NCBI GenBank assembly: GCA_963829955.1
Contig: CAWHKS010000011.1
Span: 1 to 64,000, forward strand
DNA from: DASTFY01 sp963829955
GTDB lineage: Bacteria > Actinomycetota > Acidimicrobiia > Acidimicrobiales > Ilumatobacteraceae
Direction: 5' to 3'
Length of the DNA stretch: 64,000 bases
Both the position numbers and the translations under genes were made by a program. The notes below the pieces were generated by a model. It had not been told where the DNA came from, made no database searches, and saw only the letters and a program-made list of their open reading frames with translations. Positions 51,571-60,671 of this stretch are shown piece after piece (the stretch's first letter is position 1; each line of letters begins with the position of its first letter).

Positions 51571-52442
51571 CGAAGCGGGCGCAGGTGGTGACGTTGCGCG
51601 AGGCCGTCGCCGAGCTCGTACACGACGGCGACACCGTTGCCTTCGAGGGCTTCACCCACCTCATACCCCATGCCGCCGGCCACGAGGTCATCCGGCAGGG
51701 CCGCACCGGTCTGACGCTGGTGCGAATGACCCCGGACATGGTGTACGACCAGCTCATCGGCGCCGGGTGCGCCACCGGGATGATCTTCTCGTGGGGCGGG
51801 AACCCGGGGGTGGGGTCGCTGCACCGGTTCCGCGATGCCGTCGAGAACGGCTGGCCGCATCCCCTCACCCTGGAGGAGCACAGCCACGCCGGCATGGCCA
51901 CCCGCTACGTGGCCGGCGCGTCGGGCCTGCCCTTCGGCGTGTTGCGGGGGTACGTCGGGACCGACCTGATGGAGCACACGCCGACACTCGCCCCGATCGC
52001 CTGCCCGTTCACCGGCGAGCAGCTCACCGCGGTGCCGGCGTTGAACCCGGACGTGGCCATCATCCACGCGCAGCAGGCGGACCGTCGGGGCAACGTCCAG
52101 CTCTGGGGCTTGGTCGGTGTGCAGAAGGAGGCCGTGCTGGCCGCCCGACGCTCCATCGTGACCGTCGAGGAGCTCGTCGACGAGCTGGTGCCGCGGCCGG
52201 ACGCGGTGGTGCTGCCGTCCTGGGTGGTCGACGCGGTGTGCGAGGTGCCGGGCGGCGCGCACCCCAGCTTCGCCATCGGCTATTCGTCGCGCGACAACGC
52301 CTTCTACCGGGCTTGGGACGACATCAGCCGGGAGCGTGACTCGTTCACGGCCTGGACCGAGCGCCATGTCCTGGGCACCAGCGACTTCGTGGAGTACCAG
52401 GCCAGTGTCGGCCTGCAACCGGTGGGAGCGAGCCGTGGGTGA
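51567..52442 (+). CDS. 3-oxoadipate CoA-transferase-type subunit A
   Basis: A 291-residue family I CoA-transferase alpha subunit, closest in look to the PcaI/CatI/glutaconate CoA-transferase A group: VTLREAVAELVHDGDTVAFE, GFTHLIPHAAGHEVIRQG, GCATGMIFSWGGNPGVGSLH, and the late ADRRGNVQLWGLVGVQKEAV. With the next gene's N-terminal part it would form 3-oxoadipyl-CoA from 3-oxoadipate and succinyl-CoA. It overlaps that gene by 8 nt. Confidence 0.87.
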   Translation: MTKRAQVVTLREAVAELVHDGDTVAFEGFTHLIPHAAGHEVIRQGRTGLTLVRMTPDMVYDQLIGAGCATGMIFSWGGNPGVGSLHRFRDAVENGWPHPLTLEEHSHAGMATRYVAGASGLPFGVLRGYVGTDLMEHTPTLAPIACPFTGEQLTAVPALNPDVAIIHAQQADRRGNVQLWGLVGVQKEAVLAARRSIVTVEELVDELVPRPDAVVLPSWVVDAVCEVPGGAHPSFAIGYSSRDNAFYRAWDDISRERDSFTAWTERHVLGTSDFVEYQASVGLQPVGASRG

Positions 52443-54246
52443 GACCGTCTCGGCCGACGACGTGATGATCGTCAACGCGGCTCGTTGCCTGACCAACGAC
52501 GTCGCCTGCTTCGTCGGGATCGGGCTGCCGTCCACGGCAGCAAACCTGGCCCGGCGTCTCCATGCCCCCGACTGCGTCCTCATCTACGAGTCGGGCTGCA
52601 TCGGGTCCAAGCCGACACGCCTCCCGCTGTCGATCGGCGACGGGGAGCTGGCCGAGACGGCCGACGCCGTGGTGGCGGTCCCGGAGATCTTCGCTTACTG
52701 GTTGCAAGCGGGACGGATCGACGTCGGGTTCCTGGGCGCGGCGCAGCTCGACCGCTTCGGCAACATCAACTCCACGGTCATCGGCCCATACGAGACGCCC
52801 CGCACCCGGCTGCCGGGCGCCGGTGGCGCTCCCGAGATCGCGGCGTCGGCCCGCGAGGTCATCGTCATCATCCGCCAGAACAAGCGGGCGTTCGTGGAGC
52901 GATGCGACTTCGTCACCTCGGTCGGCTTCGGGCAAGGACCGGGCGACCGGGAGCGGCTCGGGCTGCGGGGCCGCGGGCCGCAGATCGTCATCACCGACCT
53001 GGGCATCCTCCGGCCCGACCCGGAGACCTGCGAGCTGGTGCTGACCGAACTGCACCCCGGCTGCACCGCCGAGCAGGCGGTCGAGGCGACGGGCTGGCCG
53101 CTGCGGGTGGCCGCCACGCTGGGCCTCACCGAGGCGCCGACGGCCGGCGAGCTGGACGCCCTGGCCCTCCTCGAAGGCCGCGTGATGGACCCCTTCACCT
53201 ACGACTCGCTGCCCGGCCGGGTCGTGTTCGGTGCGGGCCGAGTGTCGGAGGTGGCGGCCGAGGTCGAGGCCTTGAGAGGGGAGCGGGTGTTCCTCGTCGT
53301 CGACGGCCAGGCGAAGGCCTTGGGGGACGCCGTGGCCGACGAGCTCGGGCCGCGGCTGGCCGACCGGTGGGGCGAGGTGGCGCAGCACGTCCCGGTCGAG
53401 CTGGCCGAGCGGGCCAGGACCGCAGCCACCGACGCCGAGGCGGACCTCATCGTCTGCATGGGGGGCGGCTCCTCGACCGGTCTGGCCAAGGCGCTCGCCC
53501 TCAGCCACGGGCTCCCCATCGTCGCCGTGCCCACGACCTACGCCGGGAGCGAGATGACGCCCATCTACGGCCTGACGGGTGGCCGGCACAAGCAGACCGG
53601 CAAGGACCTCGCCGTTCTGCCGAGGGTCGTGATCTACGACCCCGAGCTCACTCTGGGCCTGCCCACCGGTGTGACCGGACCGAGCGCGTGCAACGCGCTC
53701 GCCCACTGCGTCGAGGCGCTCTACGCGCCGGGCTGCAACCCTGTGACCTCGGCTCTGGCCCTCGAAGGCGTGCGGGCCATCCACCGCTCGCTGCCCGTCG
53801 TGATGGAGGCGCCCGGCGACCTCGACGCCCGCAGCGACCTCCTCTACGGCGCCTACCTGGCCGGGGTGTCGCTCGGTACGACCGGCACGGGCCTGCACCA
53901 CAAGCTGTGCCACGTGCTCGGCGGGACCTTCAACCTCGTGCACGCCGACACCCACTCGGTGATCCTCCCGCACGCGGTCGCCTTCAACCGGGAGGCGCTC
54001 CCGCTGGGGATGGCGCGCCTGGCCGAGGCCCTGGGCGTGCCCGGTGACGATCCCGCCGGGGCCTTGTGGGACCTCGCCGTGGCCAGCCACGTACCAACGT
54101 CCTTGGCCGATCTCGGTCTGAAGGAAGAGGACCTCCCGGAGGCCGCCCGCCGAGCCGCCGAGGAGATCACCGTCAACCCGGCGCCGGTCGACGAGGCCGC
54201 GCTGGCCGGCATCCTCCAACGGGCGTACGTCGGCGCCCGTCCCTGA
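52435..54246 (+). CDS. Fusion: CoA-transferase subunit B + maleylacetate reductase
   Basis: One open frame of 603 residues. Residues 1 to about 249 are a CoA-transferase beta subunit (CFVGIGLPSTAANLARRLH, active-site Glu in YESGCIGSKP, RFGNINSTVIGPY). From about residue 251 (MDPFTYDSLPGRVVFGAG) it is an iron-alcohol-dehydrogenase-type maleylacetate reductase with CMGGGSSTGLAKALAL, PTTYAGSEMTPIYGLTG, NALAHCVEALYAPG and the metal-site GLHHKLCHVLGGTF. The junction LLEGRVMDPF has no stop in frame. TGA at 53183 overlaps ATG 53185 in another frame, so two coupled genes joined by a one-base indel is the alternative. It completes hydroquinone to 3-oxoadipyl-CoA conversion. Confidence 0.82.
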   Translation: MGETVSADDVMIVNAARCLTNDVACFVGIGLPSTAANLARRLHAPDCVLIYESGCIGSKPTRLPLSIGDGELAETADAVVAVPEIFAYWLQAGRIDVGFLGAAQLDRFGNINSTVIGPYETPRTRLPGAGGAPEIAASAREVIVIIRQNKRAFVERCDFVTSVGFGQGPGDRERLGLRGRGPQIVITDLGILRPDPETCELVLTELHPGCTAEQAVEATGWPLRVAATLGLTEAPTAGELDALALLEGRVMDPFTYDSLPGRVVFGAGRVSEVAAEVEALRGERVFLVVDGQAKALGDAVADELGPRLADRWGEVAQHVPVELAERARTAATDAEADLIVCMGGGSSTGLAKALALSHGLPIVAVPTTYAGSEMTPIYGLTGGRHKQTGKDLAVLPRVVIYDPELTLGLPTGVTGPSACNALAHCVEALYAPGCNPVTSALALEGVRAIHRSLPVVMEAPGDLDARSDLLYGAYLAGVSLGTTGTGLHHKLCHVLGGTFNLVHADTHSVILPHAVAFNREALPLGMARLAEALGVPGDDPAGALWDLAVASHVPTSLADLGLKEEDLPEAARRAAEEITVNPAPVDEAALAGILQRAYVGARP

Positions 54247-54256
54247 AGCGGCTCGC

Positions 54257-55021
54257 CTACTGGGCCAGGCGCTTCTCGATGCGTCGCCGGGCGGCCAAGA
54301 GGTGGCGGCCGAGCTCTTCCTCGCGGCCGGCGAACCGGCTGGCCGGGACCGGCACCGTGACCGCGGCGGGCAGGCCGATCGGGTTCTCGATGGCCGTGCC
54401 GACGGCGCAGATCCCGATGTCGTTCTCCTCCCGGTCCAGGGCCAGGCCCGTCGCCCGCACCCCGGCCAGCTCCGTGAGCAGCACGTCCAGGCTCGTGACC
54501 GTGTGGCAGGTGAGGCGGCGCAGGCTCCTCGGCAGCAGGCGTCGCACTTCGGCATCGTCCAGCGTGGCCAGGAGGGCCTTGCCGTTGGCCGTGGAGTGCA
54601 GCGGGAACGACACGCCCACCGCTGACACCGTCTGGAGGCGGTGCGGGCGCGCCACCTGGTCGATGAACAGGACCCGATCACCCGAGAGCACCGCGAGGTC
54701 GACCGTCTCGCGGACCTTGTCGCTCAGCGCCACCAGCTCCTGGTGGATGGTGGCGACGATCCACTCCCGGCTGGAGCTGGCCAGCTGCAGCAACCCGGAG
54801 CCGAGGCGGAAGCCCGATGACGCAGAGACCGGCGACACCAGCCCCTCGCTGGCCAGCGCCTTCACGATGCGGTGCACCGTCGAGCGGGGGAGATCGGCCT
54901 CGACCGCCAGCTCGGCCAGCGACAGCCCCTGCGGCGCAGAACCCAGACTGCGGAGGATCGCTGCGGCGCGGGCGATGACCTGCACGCTCCCCTCGGCCCG
55001 TGTCGCTGCCGCCTCGCTCAT
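54257..55021 (-). CDS. IclR-family transcriptional regulator
   Basis: A 254-residue IclR protein: wHTH at about 10-75 (AAAILRSLGSAPQGLSLAEL, DLPRSTVHRIVKALASEGLV) and an effector domain with FIDQVARPHRLQTVSAVG, STANGKALLATLDDAEVRR and LDREENDIGICAVGTAIEN. It is last of the minus-strand genes starting at 57821 (13 bp after the SDR stop), so it probably controls that operon and perhaps the divergent uptake operon. It differs clearly from the IclR at 47588. Confidence 0.88.
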   Translation of the reverse strand: MSEAAATRAEGSVQVIARAAAILRSLGSAPQGLSLAELAVEADLPRSTVHRIVKALASEGLVSPVSASSGFRLGSGLLQLASSSREWIVATIHQELVALSDKVRETVDLAVLSGDRVLFIDQVARPHRLQTVSAVGVSFPLHSTANGKALLATLDDAEVRRLLPRSLRRLTCHTVTSLDVLLTELAGVRATGLALDREENDIGICAVGTAIENPIGLPAAVTVPVPASRFAGREEELGRHLLAARRRIEKRLAQ

Positions 55022-55034
55022 GCCCCGCCCTTTG

Positions 55035-55814
55035 TCATGACATCACGATGCCGCCGTCGACGACGAGCGACTGGCCGTTGACACCGTCCGCCGCGGGGCT
55101 GACGAGGTAGACGACGGCCGCCGCGATCTCGTCGAGGGTGACGGTGCGTCGGATGGAGGCCGCCTGCTCCGCGCCCGCCCACACCTCGGAGCCGGGCTTG
55201 CCGTGGGCCCGCCCCAGCTCGTCGAGGTCGATCAAGTCTGTCTTGGTGAAGCCGGGGCACACGGCGTTGACGCGCAGGCCCGTCGTCCCCGTCTCCATCG
55301 CCAGGCAACGCGTGATGCCGATCTGCGCGTGCTTCGACGCGTTGTAGGCCGACTGGCCGAACGTCCCCTTCTTGCCGGCGATCGACGACACGTTGATGAT
55401 CCGGGAACGTTCCAGTGTCAACAACCCCGGCAGGAAGGCCTGCGTAACGCGGACCAGCGCGACCACGTTGACGTCGAGCATCCAACGCCAGTCGTCCAGG
55501 GTGTAGTCGCCGAACGGGCGCGGCCGGTAGACCCCGGCGTTGTTGACCAGCGTGTCGATCGTGCCCTCCAGCCGCTCCTGGCTGGCGGCGGCCAGAGCCG
55601 CCACCGAGGCGTCGTCGGTGATGTCGCAGACCACGGCCTCGGCCCGACCACCATCGTCTCGGATCTCCTTCGCCGCGCTCTCGATCTCCTGCTCGGTCCG
55701 GGCAGCCAGCACCACGGCCGCCCCGTTCGCGGCGAGATGACCGGCGACGGCCCGGCCGATCCCGCGGCCGGCTCCCGTGACGACCGCCCGCCGGCCGGTC
55801 AGGAGCGCACTCAT
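55035..55814 (-). CDS. Short-chain dehydrogenase/reductase
   Basis: A 259-residue classical SDR. The cofactor loop is VVTGAGRGIGRAVAG, followed by NNAG (VNNAGVYRPRPF), the catalytic Ser in INVSSIAGKKG, and Tyr/Lys in SAYNASKHAQIG. VNAVCPGFTKTDLIDLDEL and the C-terminal GVNGQSLVVDGGI complete the fold. Alcohol/ketone substrate unknown. The start overlaps the stop of the second SDR (ATGA). Confidence 0.9.
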   Translation of the reverse strand: MSALLTGRRAVVTGAGRGIGRAVAGHLAANGAAVVLAARTEQEIESAAKEIRDDGGRAEAVVCDITDDASVAALAAASQERLEGTIDTLVNNAGVYRPRPFGDYTLDDWRWMLDVNVVALVRVTQAFLPGLLTLERSRIINVSSIAGKKGTFGQSAYNASKHAQIGITRCLAMETGTTGLRVNAVCPGFTKTDLIDLDELGRAHGKPGSEVWAGAEQAASIRRTVTLDEIAAAVVYLVSPAADGVNGQSLVVDGGIVMS

Positions 55815-56611
55815 CCGGCGGTGTAGCCGCCGTCGAGGTAGACGATGCTGCCGGTCATGAAGTTCGCCGCCGAGCTGGCGAGGAACTGCACGGCGCCGTG
55901 GAAGTCCGTCGGCTCCCCGAGGCGACCGAGCGGGATGCGTCGCAGCATGTTCTCCCGCACCGCGGGACCGTTGCCCTCGTCGGCGTACATCCACGCGGTG
56001 AGGTCCGAGCGGAAGACGGTCGGGGCGATGGCGTTGACGTTGATGCCGTGCGGCCCCCACTCGACGGCCAGCGCCTTGGTCAGGAGATCGACCGCGGCCT
56101 TCGACGGGCAGTAGGCGGTGTAGTTGGCCAGCCCGAGCTGACCGCGGGTGGACGACATCAGGATCACCTTGCCGCCGCGTCCCTGCGGGATCATCACCCG
56201 TCCCGCGGCCCGGCACAGGAGCCACGACTGGCGGACGTTGACGTCCATCACCGTGTCCCAGTCGGCGGGGTCCTGCTCGACGATGGCGCCGGGGATGTTG
56301 GTCCCGGAGCCCGCGACCACGATGTCGAGCCCGCCACCGGCCTCGACCGCCGTCCCCACGATCCGGTCCACGTCGTCCTCGGTCGCAGGGCGCACCGCCA
56401 CCGTGGCTGCCCGGCCGCCGCCGTCCAGGATGGCCGCCGACACGGCTTCCAGCTTCTCCGCGTTGCCGCCCGCCAGCGTGACGACGGCACCGGCCCCGGC
56501 GAGCGCGTAGGCGGCCTGCTCGCCGAAGGCGCCGGTGGCGCCGGTGACGACGGCCGACCGTCCGCTGAGATCGAAGACCTGGGCGGGCTGCGGCAGCGCC
56601 GCGGTACTCAT
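55811..56611 (-). CDS. Short-chain dehydrogenase/reductase (second copy)
   Basis: A 266-residue SDR of the gluconate 5-dehydrogenase-like subgroup. The cofactor loop TGATGAFGEQAAYAL is less regular than in its neighbour. The active site has MSSTRGQLGLANYTAYCPSKAAV (Ser, Tyr, Lys), and the NNAG position is VAGSGTNIPG, so the usual Asn is replaced. It overlaps the downstream SDR by 4 nt and the upstream cupin gene by 4 nt (ATGA on each side). Two different SDRs side by side suggest sequential oxidation/reduction of a ring hydroxyl or side chain. Confidence 0.88.
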   Translation of the reverse strand: MSTAALPQPAQVFDLSGRSAVVTGATGAFGEQAAYALAGAGAVVTLAGGNAEKLEAVSAAILDGGGRAATVAVRPATEDDVDRIVGTAVEAGGGLDIVVAGSGTNIPGAIVEQDPADWDTVMDVNVRQSWLLCRAAGRVMIPQGRGGKVILMSSTRGQLGLANYTAYCPSKAAVDLLTKALAVEWGPHGINVNAIAPTVFRSDLTAWMYADEGNGPAVRENMLRRIPLGRLGEPTDFHGAVQFLASSAANFMTGSIVYLDGGYTAG

Positions 56612-56955
56612 CTCGGCCCGTCCGGGTAGGGCATGACGACGAGCATCGTCGCCACGTCGTTCGTGCGGTTCACGACCGTGCGCGCCTCACCGGCCGGGAT
56701 GTGGCACGAGTCGAGCGGGCCGAGCGTGGCCTCCTCGTCGTCGATCACCACGGTGACCTCGCCCCGCACGACGACGTAGACCTTCTCGAGCGGGGTGCCT
56801 TCGTGGGTGGTGCCGCCTCCGGGGAGGAAGTGCGACAGGCCGACCCAGAAGTTCGATGCGTCGCTGGCGTCCCAGCCCTGCAACCGCAGCGCCGTGCAGT
56901 CGAAGTGGTTGGGCGGCTCGTACCTCGACACCTCGGACAGGCGGTTGACCTTCAT
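56608..56955 (-). CDS. Cupin-domain protein
   Basis: A 115-residue single cupin. Motif 1 is LPGGGTTHEGTPLEKVYVVVRGEV (His, Glu as metal ligands; the first two His positions are reduced to one) and motif 2 is LDSCHIPAGEARTVVNRTND. It could be a small metal-dependent isomerase/dioxygenase or an auxiliary binding protein. ATG 56955 overlaps the cyclase stop as TGATG. The gene order cyclase-cupin-SDR-SDR is fully overlapping, implying one pathway. Confidence 0.8.
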   Translation of the reverse strand: MKVNRLSEVSRYEPPNHFDCTALRLQGWDASDASNFWVGLSHFLPGGGTTHEGTPLEKVYVVVRGEVTVVIDDEEATLGPLDSCHIPAGEARTVVNRTNDVATMLVVMPYPDGPR

Positions 56956-57821
56956 CACACACCGCCGCGCGTTGCGTTGCCGCGTGCTGTGCCCGGCGCG
57001 ATGCGGAACTCGCCGGTGGGGTCCAACATGGCGACCAGCCGGATGATGCAACCGTCGCCCTTCACCCACCGCCAAGGGAAAGCTGCGAACGTCACCCGCT
57101 TGCCGGTGACGGCGTCGATGTCGCCGCCGACGTTCTCGAAGCCGACGATGCCGCGCGACAGCAGCGCCCGGTGGCACGGCTCCCAGAGCGGGAAGTCCTC
57201 CAGCACGTCGCGCCCCGTCGTCTCCTTGTACTCCTGGCAGGCCCACGGCAGCAGCCCGTGCGGCCAGCCAGGTCCGTGAGGGGCGATAGCGGTGGCCAAC
57301 GGGTGGTCGAGCGCCTGGGTGTCGGTCCCGACCGCCTTGACGCCCCGCTCGGCGAACCACTCACCGGCGTCCTTGTAGAAGCCGGGGGAGTAGGCGTAGT
57401 AGTCGGCGTTGTCCCCGTAGTGGCGGTGCCACCCGGTGTTGACGATGACGATGTCGCCGGGCTGGATCTCGGGCTGAGCGCTCTCGAGATCCTCGGCGGT
57501 GACGACCTCCCACTTCTCCTTCGGGATGGACACCACCACCCCGGGCCCGAAGAAGCAGTGCAGCGGGATCTCGTCGAGGAACGGTGTCCCCTCGATGACG
57601 TGGGCGGGCACGTCGACGTGGGTGGTGGAGTGCATCACCGTCGTGATGCGTTGCGTCAGCACCCTGGACTTGGCGTGGTAGTGGACGCGCTCGATCTTGA
57701 CGTCCTCGAAGTACGGCCAGTTGGCCACGCCGTGACCCCACGGGATGCTCAGGTCGTAGTACTCGAGCCCCGTGTTGTCGGCCGGCCAGACCCAGGCTGC
57801 GTTCTCTTCAGGCGCTGGCAT
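56955..57821 (-). CDS. Cyclase family (kynurenine formamidase-like) metal hydrolase
   Basis: A 288-residue member of the cyclase/KynB superfamily. The metal signature H-x-T-H-x-D is in MHSTTHVDVPAHVIEGTPF, preceded by TTV and followed by IVIVNTGWHRHYGDN and the C-terminal FENVGGDID. The N-terminal YYDLSIPWGHGVANWPYFED is typical of longer actinobacterial cyclases. These enzymes hydrolyse cyclic amides, lactones or diketones. Start ATG 57821 (MPAPEENAAWVW) has GAGGGGGA upstream, so it is the first gene of the operon. It is divergent from the ABC uptake operon across 204 bp. Confidence 0.85.
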   Translation of the reverse strand: MPAPEENAAWVWPADNTGLEYYDLSIPWGHGVANWPYFEDVKIERVHYHAKSRVLTQRITTVMHSTTHVDVPAHVIEGTPFLDEIPLHCFFGPGVVVSIPKEKWEVVTAEDLESAQPEIQPGDIVIVNTGWHRHYGDNADYYAYSPGFYKDAGEWFAERGVKAVGTDTQALDHPLATAIAPHGPGWPHGLLPWACQEYKETTGRDVLEDFPLWEPCHRALLSRGIVGFENVGGDIDAVTGKRVTFAAFPWRWVKGDGCIIRLVAMLDPTGEFRIAPGTARGNATRGGV

Positions 57822-57909
57822 TCCCGTCCCCCTCGTTCCGTCGGTGAACGCGGACGAGGGTTGCACAGGTTCCCGCGATTGTCCATACTTCGGATCAGCC
57901 TGTCTTGTA

Positions 57910-57928
57910 GAGCGGTACAGCTCCGCTC
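57910..57928. promoter_or_regulatory. Dyad between the cyclase operon and the ABC operon
   Basis: GAGCGG-tacagct-CCGCTC, perfect 6-bp arms, lies about midway in the 204-bp divergent region and could be an IclR-type operator. TAGGGT at 57973-57978 is a possible -10 for the plus-strand operon, whose start has AAAGGGGGAG upstream. Confidence 0.4.
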
Positions 57929-58025
57929 GCCGCGTCGGGTGGATGGCAGCCAGCCTGATAAGGCCCTCCTGCTAGGGTCGGCCGCAATCGGGGGTCAAGG
58001 AACCAGGGGATTCAAAGGGGGAGCC

Positions 58026-59482
58026 ATGACCGACAGGTTCGATCCGTACCGTCCTTCGCGCCAGCGACCCGGCCTTTCACGCCGGCAGTTCCTCGGCACG
58101 GCCACGGCGCTCGGCGTCGGTGGCGCCGCCTTCCTGGCGGGGTGCGGGAGCGACGACGGTGGGTCGTCGGCGGACACCACGTCCGGGGCGCGGACACGAC
58201 GGCCGGGGGCGGCGCGGAGACCACGGCCGGCACCTCGCCCGGCACCAGTGGTGGTAGTGGTGGCCTGACCGGCGGGGGCGGCGGCGATGGCACGATCAGG
58301 CTCGGCTACGTCACACCGCAGACGGGTCCGTTGGCGGCGTTCGGTGAGTCCGACGCCTTCGTGCTCGGCGGGCTGCGCGAGCTGTTCGCCGACGGATTGA
58401 TGATCCAGGGCAAGAGCTACAAGGTCGACATCATCGACAGAGACTCGGAGTCGAACTCCAACACCGCGGCCACCGCCGCGCAGGAGCTCATCGCCAACGA
58501 GGGTGTGCATGTCCTCCTCGTCGCGCAGACGCCGGACACCACCGTCCCGGTCGTGCAGCAGGCCACCAACAACGAGATCCCGGTGCTCTCGAACAACGCG
58601 CCGTGGCAGCCGCACTACCTCGGCATCGGCGGGGAGCTCGGTCCGGACATCGAGCCGCCGCTGGCCTCGCCGTGGAACTATCACTTCTTCTGGGGCCTCG
58701 AGGACGTCATCGAGGTGTTCACCAGCATGTGGAGCGACCTCAAGCCGGGGGCGATCGTCGGCGGCCTGTGGCCCGACGATCCCGACGGCAACGCTTGGAG
58801 CGATCCCAACGTCGGTTTCCCGCCCGCGCTCGAGCAGCAGGGCTTCACCGTCGTCGATCCGGGCCGCTTCCCGCTCGGCGGCAGCGACTACTCGGCGCAG
58901 ATCAACACCTTCAAGGACCAGGGCGTCGAGATCGTCACCGGTGTGCTCCCGCCGCCGGACTTCGGCAACTTCTGGGCGCAGGCGCAGCAGCAGGGGCTGA
59001 AGCCCGTCGCGGTCTCGCTCGGCAAGGCGCTGCTCTTCCCGGGCGCCGTGGCGTCGTACCAGAACCCGCTCGGGCTGTCGTCGGAGATCTGGTGGTCGGA
59101 CAAGCACCCCACCACCTCCAGCCTCACCGGCCAGAGCTCGGCCGACCTGGCCCGGGCCTACGAGGAGGCGGAGAACAAGCAGTGGACGCAGCCCATCGGC
59201 TATGTGCACTCGCTGTTCGAGGTCATCGTCGACGCCATCGTGCGCGCCGGCGGTGTCGAGGACAAGCAGGCCCTGCTCGACGCCATCGGCGAGACCAACC
59301 TGCCGACGCTGGCCGGGAACGTCGACTTCACCAACCCCGTCGTGCCCCACATCACCAAGACGCCGCTGGTCGGTGGCCAGTGGGTCGAGAGCGACAAGTG
59401 GGACGTCGAGTTCAAGATCGTGACCAACACGCAGTTCCCGGACATCCCGACGGACGGCACGCTGCAGCCGATGAGCACCTGA
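58026..59482 (+). CDS. Branched-chain/aromatic-type ABC substrate-binding lipoprotein (frameshifted)
   Basis: A Liv-family periplasmic binding protein of about 485 residues. The N-terminus has a Tat motif (LSRRQFLGTATALG) and lipobox LAGC with Cys40, so a folded lipoprotein is exported by Tat. A Gly/Thr linker then contains the break: one G is missing in the GGGG at 58185-58188; restoring it turns SGARTRRPG into SGGADTTAGGG. The mature domain follows: TIRLGYVTPQTGPLAAFGES, ELIANEGVHVLLVAQTPDT, HFFWGLEDVIEVFTSMWSD, YSAQINTFKDQGVEIVTGVL. Ligands of such HAAT proteins range from amino acids to aromatic acids. It leads the operon with P450 and LivGFHM. Confidence 0.87.
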
Positions 59483-59488
59483 TCGGTC

Positions 59489-60668
59489 ATGGGCGCCGTC
59501 GCCGAACCGACGTCCGACATCGAGCTCTACACCGACGAGGCCCTCCTCGACCCGTACCCGCGCTACCAGTTCCTGCGGGACCTGGGCGGCGCAGTGTGGC
59601 TGGACGTGTACGGGATGTACGCGTTGGCCCGGTTCGGGGACTGCCGCGCCGCGCTGCGGAACTGGCCGGTGTTCTCCTCAGCGCAGGGCGTGATGATGAA
59701 CGACCAGATGAACCAGGCGCTCATCGGGATCGTGCTGTGCGCCGACGGCGACGAGCATGCCGCCATGCGCAAGGTGATCGGGGGGCCACTCACGCCGCAG
59801 GCGCTGGCCGCCGTGCGGGACACCATCAACGAGGAGGCCGAGAGCCTGGTCGAGGGCCTCGTGGCGAAGGGTACCTTCGACGCCGCCACGGACCTGGCGC
59901 AGCACCTGCCGGTGACCATCGTCTCGAAGCTGGTGGGCCTGCCGGAGAAGGGTCGCGAGCGCATGCTCGACTGGGCCTTTGCCAACTTCGACTGCTTCGG
60001 GCCGATGAACGCGTAGGACTACCTCGGCGTTCCCCGTTGTGCGGGAGATGGTCGAGTACGCGTTCAGCGAGTGCGTGCCGGGCAAGCTCTCGACCGACGG
60101 CTGGGCGGCGGGAATCTGGGCCGCGGCCGAGCGGGGCGACATCCCGATCGAGAAGCCGCCGCTCATGATGAACGACTACATGGGTCCGAGCCTGGACACG
60201 ACGATCTTCGCCACGGCCAGCATGATCTGGCTGTTCGCCACCCACCCCGACCAGTGGACGCTCCTGCGAGACCAGCCCGACCTGATGCTCAACGCCATCA
60301 ACGAGGTGCTGCGAATCGAGACCGTCATCCAGGGTTTCTCACGGGTGCTCACGGAGGACCACATCGTCGACGGCGTCACCATGGCGGCCGGCTCGCGGGT
60401 GCTCGTCCTGTACGGGTCGGCCAACCGGGACGAGCGCCAGTTCGAGGACCCGGCGCGGTTCGACATCACACGCTCCAACGCGTCGGAGCACCTGGCCCTC
60501 GGCTTCGGCACGCATTCCTGCCCCGGCGGCAACCTGGCCCGCATGGAGATGCGGGCGCTGCTGACTGCCCTGCTCCCGCGGGTGGAACGCTTCGAGCTCG
60601 GCGCCGTCGAGCCGAAGCTCAACAACGTGCTGCACGGCCTCGGCACCTGTGTCGTGACGGTCCACTGA
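59489..60668 (+). CDS. Cytochrome P450 (one-base frameshift)
   Basis: A soluble bacterial P450 of about 392 residues. The 5' part (ELYTDEALLDPYPRYQFLRD, MRKVIGGPLTPQALAAVRD) ends at a TAG at 60014-60016. Dropping the T at 60016's codon gives NARTTSAFPVVREMVEYA and joins the 3' part. That part has the I-helix SLDTTIFATASMIWLF, the ExxR motif in NEVLRIETVIQGFSR, and the heme-ligand Cys in FGTHSCPGGNLARME (near residue 344). It sits between a binding protein and its ATPases, so it should hydroxylate or demethylate the imported substrate. It needs a ferredoxin and reductase from elsewhere. Confidence 0.9.
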
Positions 60669-60671
60669 GCC

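Noticed and set aside
52435..53187. Calling CoA-transferase beta as an independent gene ending at TGA 53183
   Set aside because: The TGA is in a different frame from the coding sequence; as given, the frame is continuous into maleylacetate reductase. Kept as an alternative in the fusion entry.
59489..60668. Two separate P450-related genes
   Set aside because: The two halves carry complementary P450 parts and join perfectly when one base is removed at the TAG, so one gene is the simpler reading.
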